Assembly: GCA_037447655.1 (NCBI GenBank)
Contig: JBBHKE010000987.1
Coordinates: 1 to 41,850 of the forward strand
Reading direction: 5' to 3'
Source of the DNA: Zygnema cylindricum
Taxonomy: Eukaryota > Streptophyta > Zygnematophyceae > Zygnematales > Zygnemataceae
Length of the DNA stretch: 41,850 nt
In this document: one piece after another, positions 10,236-20,258 of the stretch
Layout of the letters: every line of letters begins with the position of its first letter
Position numbering within the stretch: position 1 is the first letter of the stretch
Made by a program: the position numbers and the translations under genes
Notes under the pieces: model-generated
Told to the model about the DNA's origin: nothing
The model's input: only the letters and a program-made list of their open reading frames with translations
Databases searched by the model: none

Positions 10236-10838
10236 AGATTTACCCGTTTGCTGACGTCGGCCGAAAGACACGCCGTTTAGGGGTGCAGACAAAAAAAAAG
10301 TGGGCCTATTTAAAGGTTTCCAAAGCGACGACCAACTGTCTATAATTTTAATAGAAATTTGCAGACGCCTTGTCAGATACCACCTCATTTTTTTAGGGTT
10401 CTTGCTTTTGCGCGTGACGAATGAGCGCTGCCAGAAATAGTGTGAAGAATGGGCGCTTACAAAAATAGCGTGACAGAAGCGTGTTACGAGATTTCGTTTA
10501 TGTATTTTGTTGTATTTTTGAATGTGTATATCGTGTGAGAAATTTTTTGATTTTCGTTGGTTGACATCTTGACACGTATGTACATTATCCAGCGTGTCGC
10601 GGCTCAATTTTTTATATAATTGGTGACGTACCTCGCGAGGTAAATCACCATTTACAAAAACTTTCGAAGCGAATGCTTCGCGAAAAACCATCCAACGACC
10701 ATTGTTAACTCCCAGACTTTTGGAGAATATTGGCAAGATTCTTTGTAATGTTGTTTTTCGGATAAAAACAAAACAAGAGGTACTTTTTGTACGGAGAGGT
10801 CCGAATTTTTGTAAACAACCTCACTTTTCGTCTAAGGT

Positions 10839-11487
10839 TGCGGCCCCATGTTGTTGTAACTTAGCGTACTTACTTTGTATTTTAGCACGAATTCGGCGAA
10901 CCCGGATTTCAAGTGTCTCTATGTGTTCTCTCAAAATTGGAACTTAAGTTTGTGACGATTCTATACGTCGACAACGCCCGTGACGGCTCTCAACGTGTAT
11001 ATTTTGTGATGACGCACAAGATTGTTAAAGATTGTTTGCGACGTCGCAAAAATTTTCGTGACATTTTGTAGACGCCATACCTTTCCAACATCAACCCTCT
11101 GTCCAAGGATGTTGTACATGGTTGAAGAAGTGACGTTTCCCCTGACTTCCCTGTACGGCTGCCTCTTTGGAAGTTTCTTCGCGCTTTGAATCTTTATTTG
11201 ACTCTTTTCGCCAAAGATTTGCACGTTGCAAAATGAGGTAAGATGCAAAGGAAGCAGCTTCCCTTCTAATTCCACTTTGGCATCCACAAGGTTGTTGTTA
11301 TTAAGCGGTTGTAGGCTCTCAAAACAACTATGCTACAAGTGCTATTAGTCTCGTGGTTCTTCGCTGGCATAAAAAATCTTCCAGTTTGGAAGCACAAGAG
11401 AAGGTCAATTGTCGCATGTTGGAGCTATCGTTCTGACAGTTATTTGAAAAAGAACATTAAATATTTACGTCATATTTTGATTTTCTG
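10839..11487. other. Unassigned, slightly GC-richer stretch
   Basis: No gene is supported. Short open frames on both strands have no recognisable motif. A purine/pyrimidine-balanced segment at 11070-11290 could be old coding sequence, but no splice sites in consistent phase were seen. Confidence 0.3.
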
Positions 11488-11780
11488 CGATGTTTCACAC
11501 TGACAACGATGCTGTCGACGGACGAGAGTTATGCGAACGGCTTTTTTTCGAAGTGATTGACTTTTTTGTTTAGTGCGATTTCACGTGCGAGCGCGATTCC
11601 ATTAAATCATTATTTGTACCTTTTTACTTATAAAAGTACAATTTTGCACGGTCAAGCGTCGTCCGTACTCAACACTATTTAAATATAACCTATATTATTT
11701 TTTTTTACGCTAATTAAACCTCACCTAAATTAGAATAATGAAAAAAATAGAATCGATTACTCTATTTGATGTGATAGAGT
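11488..11780. mobile_element. Truncated copy of the 622-bp TA-family element
   Basis: 11493-11775 is nearly identical to 6389-6680, including GACAACGATGCTGTCGACGG and the AATTAGAATAATGAAAAAAA-type stretch. Both terminal inverted repeats are missing. Similarity stops at GATAGAGTCGA on the right. The high identity with 6389-6680 suggests recent copying or local duplication. Confidence 0.8.
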
Positions 11781-12389
11781 CGATTTGGCGATTATTAAAT
11801 TTTGTTCCAATAGCAAAAACTAATCATTGTTTCTAAATTTTGAACCCAATGCAAAATAATAGTAGATTCTTCAATAATAAATCATTGTTTTTATTTTTTG
11901 AGTCCAATTCATATCATAATAGAGTATGTATAAGTTGACATGACGAACTAAAAATAGTATGACGCATTGTGTATGCAAAAGGAGATGACGAAACTAAGTG
12001 GATTGATTAACTCGCATATTGGTCATGTAAGGCGTTTAACTAAGCGTAAAAGTTTCCTATTGATTTGAGCGTGCGTCTTTTTCTTAAATGAATGGATTGA
12101 ATATATAGTGTAGTATTAAATATTTTAATGTTAAATTTAGTATTCACACTAAACCGTTAGCATTGTGGAACCATTATTTGTTTAAGTAGAAAAGTATTGG
12201 TTTTTGATTATTATATTAAGGTGTTGCGTTTATAATTTTTATATTTTTATATCAATACACAATAGTACAAAAGAAAAAAAGAAAAAAAAACACAAACAGA
12301 ATAAATAAACACAATACAACCTTGATGACATAACTAAGAAAGAAAAAGCATCAGACCTAATTAGGATCCAACCATCTTAGTCCAATGAC

Positions 12390-12850
12390 CTAGAAGGTTG
12401 GAACAACATCAATATCAGCTCGATGGCTGACTAACACTACAAATTGTTCTTTTTTTGTTTATTACTTTAAGTACTTTTTGTGTTTCCGATCAAGCAACCT
12501 AGTCGTAGACTAAGATTCTTGCATAAACATCATTATCAACTCAAAAACTGACTAACATTACAATCACTTTATTTTTTTTATTTTTTTTATTACTTTAATA
12601 ATTTGTTTTAGTCTTTTTTTTTTATGAACCATTTTAGTCATTAGACTTAGAGGTTGCCTGAACATCATTATCAGCTCGAAGCTGACAAACATTACAAACA
12701 TAATATTTGAATGTTAAATTACATTGATACTTTGGATTTTTTTTTTTAGTTTTTTTGATCAACTTTTTTAGTCTAATGACTTAGAAAGTTGTTGAACATC
12801 ATTATCAGCTCAGAGGCTGACCAACATTACAAATATTGGTATACAGTATA
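12390..12850 (+). repeat. Diverged 130-140 bp tandem repeat, four units
   Basis: Four copies of AACATCATTATCAGCTC, then a variable 6-8 bases, then CTGACTAACATTACAAA occur near 12403, 12525, 12660 and 12797. Each is preceded by AGTCNNNNGACTTAGAAGGTTG or a variant. Long T-runs separate the units, which differ considerably in sequence. Confidence 0.75.
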
Positions 12851-12985
12851 ATAGAATACTTTGAATACTTTGTTGAGGTCATACTTTGAGTACTTTGTTT
12901 GTCTTTGAATGCTTTGTTGTGGTCATACTTTGAATAGTTGTGGTCATACTTTGAATACTTTGGTTTTTGATACTTTGATGACTTT
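12850..12985 (+). repeat. ATACTTTGA minisatellite
   Basis: TACTTTGAATACTTTG and GTGGTCATACTTTGAATA motifs repeat irregularly, with periods of about 10 and 20-30 bases. Confidence 0.75.
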
Positions 12986-13704
12986 GTTTTTTTTTTATGT
13001 TAATACTTGAAATAAACAAGTATCAAACGTGACAAATACTTTGATATACGTAGAATAAAAAAAAAAAAAAAACCCTGAATTGGGTGTAATTCTAACCCTT
13101 TAAACCTTTAATGAAGTAAAGATAAAATGCTATTCAAGCTTCTAAAATCCCTACACACTAACATCTTTGGAAAAAAAAAATTATAAAAAACAATATATAT
13201 AAAAAACACAAAAAAAATTGTTGCCTGAGTTATAGAAAATAAAATCACTCTTATATTATCGATACTTGTTGAAGATGGGGTCCTTTGTCCTTTGATGTTT
13301 GTCACACTAAGTTGACTCGTTGCTTTCCACCTATACAAAGAAACACCAAAGTTAAAGTTTTGTGTGTATTAGTTAAAAAAACTCTAGCTAAGCGTCTGTA
13401 TATGTAATTGTTGTAATAATACAATTTTACAAGACAAAGTTACAATTATTAAAAAAAAAAAAAAAACACAAGTTTATATATTATGTTTTTTGAAAGTGAG
13501 ATTGGTCAAAAAAAAATTTATTTGTTAATTTTAATAATAAGAGATTCTTACTTTTATTCGTTTAGGAGTTATTGTTGCAGTTTTTTCAAAACTTTCCAAT
13601 TTGTAATGGAATTTTTTTTGTAAAATTTCGAAAGAAAACCTACGTAAAAAAAAAACAAATGTCTTTTTTTTCAAAAAAATATTATTATTTTTACATACAA
13701 AGGA

Positions 13705-13904
13705 ACATCTTCATCATCATCATCATTATCATCTTCATCATCATGATGATCATCATCATGATCATCATCACCATCATCATCATCATTATCAAGATCATGA
13801 TCATGATCATGATCATGATCATGATCATCATCATCATCATCATCATCATTATCATCATCATCTTCATCATCATCATCATCATCATTATCATTATCATCAT
13901 CATT

Positions 13905-13949
<45 letters not shown>

Positions 13950-14327
13950 GCCATCATGATTACATGATCATCACCATCAACATTACATCACCATCATCAT
14001 TACATTATCATTACATCATCATCAACATCATCATCATTATCATCATCACTATCATCATCATCATCATCATCATTATCATCATCATCTTCATCATCATCAT
14101 CATCATCAACAACGTCATCATTGTTATCATCATCGTTATCATCATCAACATCATTACATCATCATCATCAAAAACATCAATATCATCATCATCATCTTCA
14201 TCATCATCATCTTCATCATCATCATCATCATCAACAACATCATCATCATCAACAACATCATCATCATCATCATCGTCATCATCATTATTATCATCATCAT
14301 CTCACTATCATCATCATCTTCATCATC

Positions 14328-14359
<32 letters not shown>

Positions 14360-14362
14360 CCT
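13705..14362 (+). repeat. Long (CAT)n trinucleotide microsatellite
   Basis: About 656 bases consist almost entirely of CAT/ATC units, interrupted by variants such as TTC, TTA, AAC and a short CATGAT cluster at 13793-13827. The open frames here read as Ile, Met, His or Ser runs on both strands and are artefacts of the repeat. It lies about 440 bases downstream of the transporter exon at 14800. Confidence 0.97.
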
Positions 14363-14799
14363 CAGTTCTAATATAAATAATGTGTATAATAATAGTTAAA
14401 GTATAATATATGAAACTACTGTCACAACTACTGTTATAGTTGTAATGTATACTAATAATAATTATAATAAACATAATGTAATGGTTAGATATAATTTTCA
14501 TAATATATATAAAATGACAGTTTCGGTTGTTTGAAATCTAGAATTAGAGGAGGTTGGGGGTCTCTTACCTGGGGGTCGAAAAGACGAAAACGCCAAAATG
14601 CGTTCAGATGACGACAAATATAAGTACATTCGAAGTATCGACTTCACGTTTACTGTACAACAATGGCGGAAAAAACAACATGGTTTCCACGAAAATGTGT
14701 GCTTATTAAAAACTGACCCGAAGCTTTGTTATCTAATTTTTTACTATTACTCTTTTTCTGGTTTTATGAACCAATGACCGAGGTGATAGACCACATTAC

Positions 14800-14958
14800 C
14801 ATTCCTGTGAGCTGGTCGATACCCATAAAGAAGAAAATGGTTGCCGCCATAAAGCCCTTGATAATGGTGGTCTTGATCAGCACATCGAAATTAGTTTGGA
14901 CTCGACATATCCAGGCGGGGAGAAAACCGTCACGTCCCATCGCCAAAAGGATACGAGG
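14800..14958 (-). pseudogene. Cationic amino acid transporter exon (APC superfamily, CAT type)
   Basis: Reading the minus strand, a 159-base exon (53 codons) runs from an acceptor CGAACGCAG to a donor GTAATG. It encodes PRILLAMGRDGFLP near its start and TTIIKGFMAATIFFFMGIDQ near its end. These match the conserved QPRILMAMARDGLLP loop and the following membrane helix (KSTIVTGxxAATLAFFMDVSQLAGM) of plant vacuolar CAT-type transporters, which carry basic amino acids across membranes. The family continues SVGTLLAFT; I found no exon for it downstream, where simple repeats begin. Only the central part of the protein is present, so this is a gene fragment. The exon itself has no stop and both splice sites are intact. 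Confidence 0.85.
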
Positions 14959-16122
14959 CTGCGTTCGGACAACCAAATATGAAAAATCAGACATCAATAA
15001 TAAAAAATTAACAAAGTCAATAATCAAAATACAAAAATCGAAAACAAAATCAAGTTTTCAGATACTCAGAAACTGGAATTTGGAAATCGAAAATCAAAAT
15101 TGAGAAATCAGTGTGACCGAGGAGCCTTCGATACTATCTCAATGTCAAAATAGTAATTCGTGTGGAAAAAAGAAACATACGTTATCGGAGAAAGCCGACC
15201 ACTGTTTTTGCGATTTAGATATGAAGACTGATATTCATGGTATTACTAGTCACAAAAGTAATTTAGGATTACGACGAAAAATGTAAAGACAAGGGTAGAA
15301 GAGAGTAAACCAGACCATTTCTTACTATAGTAGTGTAGACAAAATGCAAGTCGTCGAAGTTTTTTTTTGTATATTTTTTACAAAAATCGAGCATAATATT
15401 TGGAAATGTGTAAAATAAAAGAAGCCAAAAACAGGAATGCTATACATGAAATAATGAAAATATCGAAACAAAAATGGAGGAATATGCTATACTAAGTATA
15501 CTCAGACAAAATCCTCTCAATTTGTGGTGAGAACTTGACCTCCTTAACGGGTTTACAATTAGCAACAAAAAAAAAGGCTACACTAATTCGTGATCAAATG
15601 ATAAAGCTATTTTGCAGACAACCTTATTAATATGTCAACTAAGAGTAAATAAAACAACTTATGGGTCACATTAGGTTTTTTTTCTTTTTTCGGCTCTCAC
15701 TAATGCATCCATGTGCAGTTTAAACCACGCTAAATAAGGTGCAATGTTTTCCTAAAATAGCACAATTCGATAAAAAAAGGAGATAGCCACACTATGTAGT
15801 GAGAAGGACTCTTTGTAAAACGACATACAAAAAAGCGGGAAAACCAAACTAAAATGGGGTTCAAGTTATTTATATATTTTAGTCTTTGACAAAAATCATC
15901 CAAATAGTGTACGGCTCGTGTCTATATACTTTCATTCTCCAAATTTTTAGCTAGATAATCTCGACATATAATAGTTACAATATGTCATAAAACTAGTAAA
16001 AAACAATAAAAAAACGATAAAAAACGTGCAATAACGTTGACAAATGACAAAGAGATAATAAAGCCTTCGCATAAAACTGAAAAAATTGACAAGATTTAAC
16101 ATATACAGATAGAAAAAAGTAC
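14959..16122 (-). other. Putative intron inside the transporter fragment
   Basis: This 1164-base gap joins two in-phase transporter exons, with donor GTACTT (at 16122) and acceptor GAACGCAG (at 14959). It is AT-rich and free of the window's transposon families. No coding sequence was recognised in it. Confidence 0.55.
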
Positions 16123-16212
16123 CTAGAGAAGGAGAGATCCGAGGAGGGTACTTGTGGGGGCGGCCAAAGCACCGACTATCACGGCATACCTGGCAATAGT
16201 TTCCCTCTCACC
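16123..16212 (-). pseudogene. Cationic amino acid transporter exon, ending in an in-frame TAG
   Basis: A 90-base exon (30 codons) on the minus strand encodes ETIARYAVIVGALAAPTSTL followed by LGSLLL. This matches the CAT family segment YxxxxGAVxALxSTLMGSLLPQPRILMAM, and the next exon (14800-14958) supplies PRILLAM in the same frame. The glutamine expected at the junction would be CAG directly before the donor, but the sequence reads TAG followed by GTACTT. A single C-to-T change would explain this and would stop translation exactly at the splice site. The upstream limit rests on an acceptor CTGGAG with a weak pyrimidine tract. Further upstream exons of the family (N-terminal half) were not found. 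Confidence 0.8.
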
Positions 16213-16236
16213 CTCCAGTAAGAAAATAACCCTCCC

Positions 16237-16680
16237 AAATCTAGATAATATTTAAAAAAACGTTTTAGATAACATTTCTAATAATATTATAAGAAAGAAT
16301 AGATAACATTCCAGGTAACATTTTGGATAAAATTCATATAACGTTCAAATAATATTCTAATAACATTTTAAATAATCATCAAATAACATTTTAGATACCA
16401 TTTTAGATAATATTGAGATAACGTTTTAATACCATTTTCATTAACATATTAGATAGCGTTTTAGATGACATTCCGGGTGACATTTTAGGTAATATTCTAG
16501 ATTATGTTCTTATAAAATTTTATATAACATTGAAGATAAAATTCTAGATAACAATCTAATCATATTATCTAAAAAATTTAGATAACATTTTAGATAATAA
16601 CATTAAAAATGGCATTATAGACAATGCATTATAAATAATACTTTAGATCGCATTCTAACAACATTCTACATTACAATTAG
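16237..16680. repeat. AT-rich minisatellite (GATAACATTTTA-like)
   Basis: About thirty irregular copies of [AG]ATAACATT[CT]TA with spacing of roughly 10-20 bases fill the interval. It begins just upstream (minus strand) of the transporter exon, where the preceding intron or flank would lie. Confidence 0.8.
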
Positions 16681-17063
16681 TTTTGCCTTGACAACATTAA
16701 GGATCTGATGCACCTATACACAATTCCAGTCGAATTTTTGAGCAAAAACACACATTTTCAAAGCTGGTTCAGCAATTTTCCTGACTGTATTATATAGATA
16801 ATTATAATATTTAAACTCAAAACTCTCATTCACACTTAAAAAAATAATGTTGCTTGTCTTCATATGCTCCTTTCATTTTCATAAATTGAGGCGGAAACAC
16901 AAGAAAAGAGAAAGATAGGACCTTGCCACCATGTCCGAGCCAAGTTCAAAGGACGACAATATATAGTAACAAACGCAGAAAAACAAATAGCGATTAGCGG
17001 ATAAATAGAACATTCAAACGGTTTAACAGGTAGGAATACCTAATTTAGGCGTGCAAAACTTTA
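16681..17063. other. Spacer between transporter and S1 fragments
   Basis: No exon in phase with either fragment was recognised. A minus-strand stretch near 16920-16965 reads SFELGSDMVAR before a GTCC and faintly resembles the transporter region before the 16212 exon, but it is too weak to call. Confidence 0.3.
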
Positions 17064-17947
17064 TTAATCGAAGGAAACCTTCACTTGCTAGATAAAAAAT
17101 AAAGCACATACCTGCATCACCATGTACACAATCAATCATTACTGGGGTAACAAATTATACGCGTGGGGTTTATATAGTGTTCTTGATCCTAATATAGTTA
17201 AAAATGAATGTCTGTTTGTAACTATTTAAAGAATGAGCATTAAGAAGAAAAAAATAGTATTAATAGCACTATTAGTCACTAAATTAGTGTTATTAACGCT
17301 ATAACAACTCAAGTTTTATTAACACTATAGGTGTACTGCACGAAATTGAATGAGAAATATTTCCCTATTTATAAATCAAAAGAAAGGCACCATCCAACAA
17401 AAAAGCGTATAAATTATTTAGCATGGATGAAAAACCATATTGGTTGTGCAGATTGCATACAAAAGACTAGTTGTTTTCTAAAACTATTATAGAGTATTGA
17501 CATCAGATGTCAATACTTCAAATTAATCTTACCGGTAACTCAGATATACGGACCAAACCGTCTGTGAATGTTCCAATGTCCACAAAACAGTCGTAAGCTA
17601 TGATTGCTTTCTGCAACCAGGGACAAGATAAGCAGTATGTAAACAAAATCCGCAGACACCAAATTCTCATAATCTAAATGATAGAATTCATTAGTTTCAG
17701 AAAAGCGAGTAGCTTGAAGTGAAGAAGCCAAAATTTGCATCACACACATATGAAAAGATGCAAAAATAAATAAACTGTGACATTTAATTGTTAGCTGCGA
17801 CTTACCAAGTTGTGCTCGAATTCTTCAGTCAAGTAAAATCAAAGCAGATTGACCTAATAATTTCTTGGTGACTAGATACAAAGAGTTAAGTAGGAGAACA
17901 TACCACTTCGCCTTCATAACTTTGCCTGACTTGCAAGTCTTTCATGT
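17064..17947 (-). pseudogene. S1-domain gene fragment, plastid EF-Ts/PSRP-7-like
   Basis: Four minus-strand exons rebuild most of one S1 RNA-binding domain. Exon a (17904 to about 17947 or further up) reads DMKDLQVRQSYEGEV before donor GTATGT. Exon b (17533-17610, acceptor GGTTGCAG, donor GTAAGA) reads KAIIAYDCFVDIGTFTDGLV, then RISELP. Exon c (17112-17141) reads LIVYMVMQ before GTATGT, and exon d (17064-17087) reads QVKVSFD then TAA. The combination matches the family pattern GxVxAIxxFGAFVDFGAFTDGLVHxSxLS...VGQxVKV seen in plastid translation factor EF-Ts/PSRP-7 and other plastid S1 proteins, which bind RNA or ribosomes. In the frame shared by b, c and d, exon c opens with TAA TGA, so the product is broken. 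No EF-Ts core domain was found. The S1 call is firm; the EF-Ts assignment is an inference. Confidence 0.75.
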
Positions 17948-18767
17948 CTACAGTGATCCTCCTTCGTTGACAGGAAAGTGGACCCATGCTGTCGATTGAC
18001 TTTACGAACAAGAATCGCCGGAAAACATTTCGAAACCGACCGTCACCGACGATTTGCCGTTGATTGAGTTTACGAACGAGAACCGCCGTCGATTCGCCGT
18101 CGAAGTACATATACGAACCGACAATTGTACCAAATCATGACACGGACCACACCGACCGTCAAACCTCCAAAGTAGGACATTAGTAGAACATTTCCGTACC
18201 GCCGCTACAATACAACGTTTCGAAACCGGTCCTGTAACTTCCACGGTACACCCTTAGCGATACATTTTGCCGTACCGCAAACAAAATGTATCGTTTGGAA
18301 ACCGCAAAAAGTGTCGTCGACGCTAGATGACGTCAATCCAAATTGTTGTGATGCGAATGTCGGCCCTATAACGTACAGTTTTGCGGGGCAGCTTTGTTTT
18401 TTTTGCCACCGCCATTGTGCGATTTTTCCGTCGTTTGTGCAAGCAGCCAATCACGAAAGTGAAAAAAGTCACGGATATGGAAAATGTCACTGGTAGACGG
18501 ACTGCTAGACAGACAACAATGAAAACTCAAAACGCCGCTGTACTGTACTGTATTTCCGTTTTGGTATAAAAGCATAAGATTTTGTTATCGAAATCGCGAA
18601 CTAAAAAAAGTGCGAATAGGTCTACCTCCGATGGCCAGGATCCATGCGTGGCTGGCCATTTTTTCTGGTTCGGTTCATCAGATGTACAGTTAATAACTAC
18701 AAATAGTCAAATACAAACTAATAGATCACAAGTACATCGACAACCATGTGCGTTTTTTTGATTCCGC
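17948..18767. other. Flank of the S1 fragment, no clear gene
   Basis: The minus frame of exon a stays open up to 18110 and could hold more of that exon, but without similarity that I recognise. 18000-18310 has unusually many CGAAACCG/CCGTACCG-type motifs and is GC-richer than the average. No terminal repeats were found. Confidence 0.35.
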
Positions 18768-19097
18768 CTGCCGTACTATTGTATTTGTTGTATTTCGCGT
18801 GGTTGTAGTGATATGATAAACGCCAGACAAATTTTGACGTCACGCCAACATATCGTGTTATCAATACGGGTAGAGTAACATACAGTATCGTACTTTTTAT
18901 TTTTGCGCGTTCGATCCCGTCACATCACGCCACGTTGACGTGTTCTCAATATCCGTACACTACCGAATACGGATTGATACGTCGAGTACATGTAACTCCT
19001 ACGACAAATTGTGACACTCTTATTGGTCCGCGTGTACAAAAGCAAAAGGGCCCTAGGCAACCAAAGGGCAAAGCACCGGGTCGCCCGCGACTATTAT
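18768..19097. repeat. 320-bp dispersed repeat, copy 1
   Basis: It aligns along its length with 26495-26823 in the same orientation. Landmarks are GACGTCACGCCA, GCGCGTTCGATCCCGTCACA and CAACCAAAGGGCAAAGCACC. On the right it ends where a GTAGGTG-family element starts (TTTATGGTAGGCCTTTGG). Confidence 0.85.
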
Positions 19098-19736
19098 TTA
19101 TGGTAGGCCTTTGGTAAGCGCACAAAATCTTTGCACAAAACTCGCGCAACGTAGGCATACTGTATTTGTGTGCGTCTTGCACACTCCTGTACGAACGTTC
19201 GGATCTGACGTAAGATCAAAGTACAGCGCACGCCGCCGGACGAATTTTTTTAGCGAACTGACACGGCGTAGGATGACATTCCTAGGTCCGTAGGTTTTGG
19301 TAATTTTTCTGGCAATGTGGTATTTTATTTTTTTTATCGTCGCATACTGCCTGGTTGGTCAATTCGAGGCTTTATTTAGTGTGACCCTCAAAATTGCAGA
19401 CGCTAATATGACAGATTGTCCTTTTGTAAGTTGTGTTATGGGTTTTTCATGTGATCTTCTTAAATCGCCTAGTTTCTATCAGCGACCATCCGATCGTCTA
19501 AATCTAACCGTTTAAATAAAAAGTCCCTTAAAACCCGCAGAAATATTTTTTTTTGTCCGGTTTTTTTTCAAAATTTAGACATGTCGTTTATTCTTTATCG
19601 ATCGATGTGCAACTCAACCCTGTTCCTATTTTATTTCATTTGCGGCCAATAGTATATGGGTCTTAAGGGCATATTGTATGTTTTTGCTTACGATAGGCAT
19701 ATTGTATGGGCGTACGGTCACCTACTTTTGAACTAT
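19097..19736. mobile_element. GTAGGTG-family (Mutator-like) element, left end lost
   Basis: Its right end reads CACCTACTTTTGAACTAT at 19719-19736. Internally it follows, in opposite orientation, parts of the complete element at 36218-37592. Shared landmarks are the GCACAAAACTCGCG region, CATACTGTAT, and the CAACCCTGTTCCTATTTT complement. The left terminal AAAAGTAGGTG is missing, and similarity begins at TTTATGGTAGGCC. Confidence 0.7.
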
Positions 19737-20060
19737 GCTTCAAACCATAGTTCAAAAGTAGGTGAAAGTAGGCCCATACAATATGCCTATTGTATGCAAA
19801 ACATACAATATGACCTTAAGACCCATATTGTATTTGGACCTATTCGGACCAATTAAAACACTCGGACCAAACATTGGACCAAATAAAACATTTGGACCAA
19901 AAAAAAATATTTACGCCATCAGATTTGGACGATCGGACGGTCACTGATCAAAGTAGCGATCTAAGAAGATCACATGAAAAGCCCATAACACAACTTGCGA
20001 TAAAGGCGCCGACCAAAGGCCTACCATAAAAACACCTACTTTTGAATTATGCTTCAAACG
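19737..20060. mobile_element. GTAGGTG-family (Mutator-like) element, 304 bp, with target duplication
   Basis: The element spans 19747-20050 with ends ATAGTTCAAAAGTAGGTG and CACCTACTTTTGAATTAT. It is flanked by GCTTCAAACC (19737-19746) and GCTTCAAACG (20051-20060), a 9-of-10 match that fits the 9-11 bp target duplications of Mutator-like elements. The interior is an internally deleted version of 36218-37592, sharing TTGGACNATCGGACNNTCAC and GATCACATGAAAAGCCCATAA. It begins exactly where the 19097-19736 copy ends, in opposite orientation. It is non-coding. Confidence 0.85.
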
Positions 20061-20258
20061 TTCGAAACCTTCAAATATAGGGATGTCCTCCGACAGCATG
20101 CAGTGGAAGAACACATTCATCAACAAAATGAAATAGGTAAACAATCTAGGTAGAAAGTATGTTTAAAATGAAATAGTCCCGATGACCATTAATCTTGAAG
20201 AGAGCTCAATATTTTTATAAACAACAAACTTGACAAACTTAAAGCAACGTTACAAAAC

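Larger units (their letters stand above)
9348..10838. mobile_element. GGGTGAAG-TIR (PIF/Harbinger-like) element, right end lost
   Basis: The left end GGGTGAAGTTCCATTAGG follows a TAA. The first 160 bases and the part from about 10380 to 10838 align with the complete element at 23241-23979. Shared landmarks are TTCGTTGGTT, the variants of CGACCATTGTTAACTCC, and GGCAAGATTCTTTGTAATGTTG. The middle is expanded by repeats at 9590-10235. The expected GGGACTTCACCC end is absent; similarity stops after CACTTTTCGTCTAAGG. No transposase frame was found. Confidence 0.65.

Noticed and set aside
10227-10736. 169-codon minus frame
   Set aside because: It lies inside a GGGTGAAG-family element; the related copy at 23241 does not preserve it and no transposase motif is visible.
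13572-14501. Open frames of 88-135 codons made of Ile, Met, His or Ser runs
   Set aside because: They are translations of the CAT microsatellite on both strands, not genes.
16920-16965. Possible further transporter exon (SFELGSDMVAR on the minus strand)
   Set aside because: Similarity is only a few residues, the following GTCC is a poor donor, and the frame does not join the next exon clearly.
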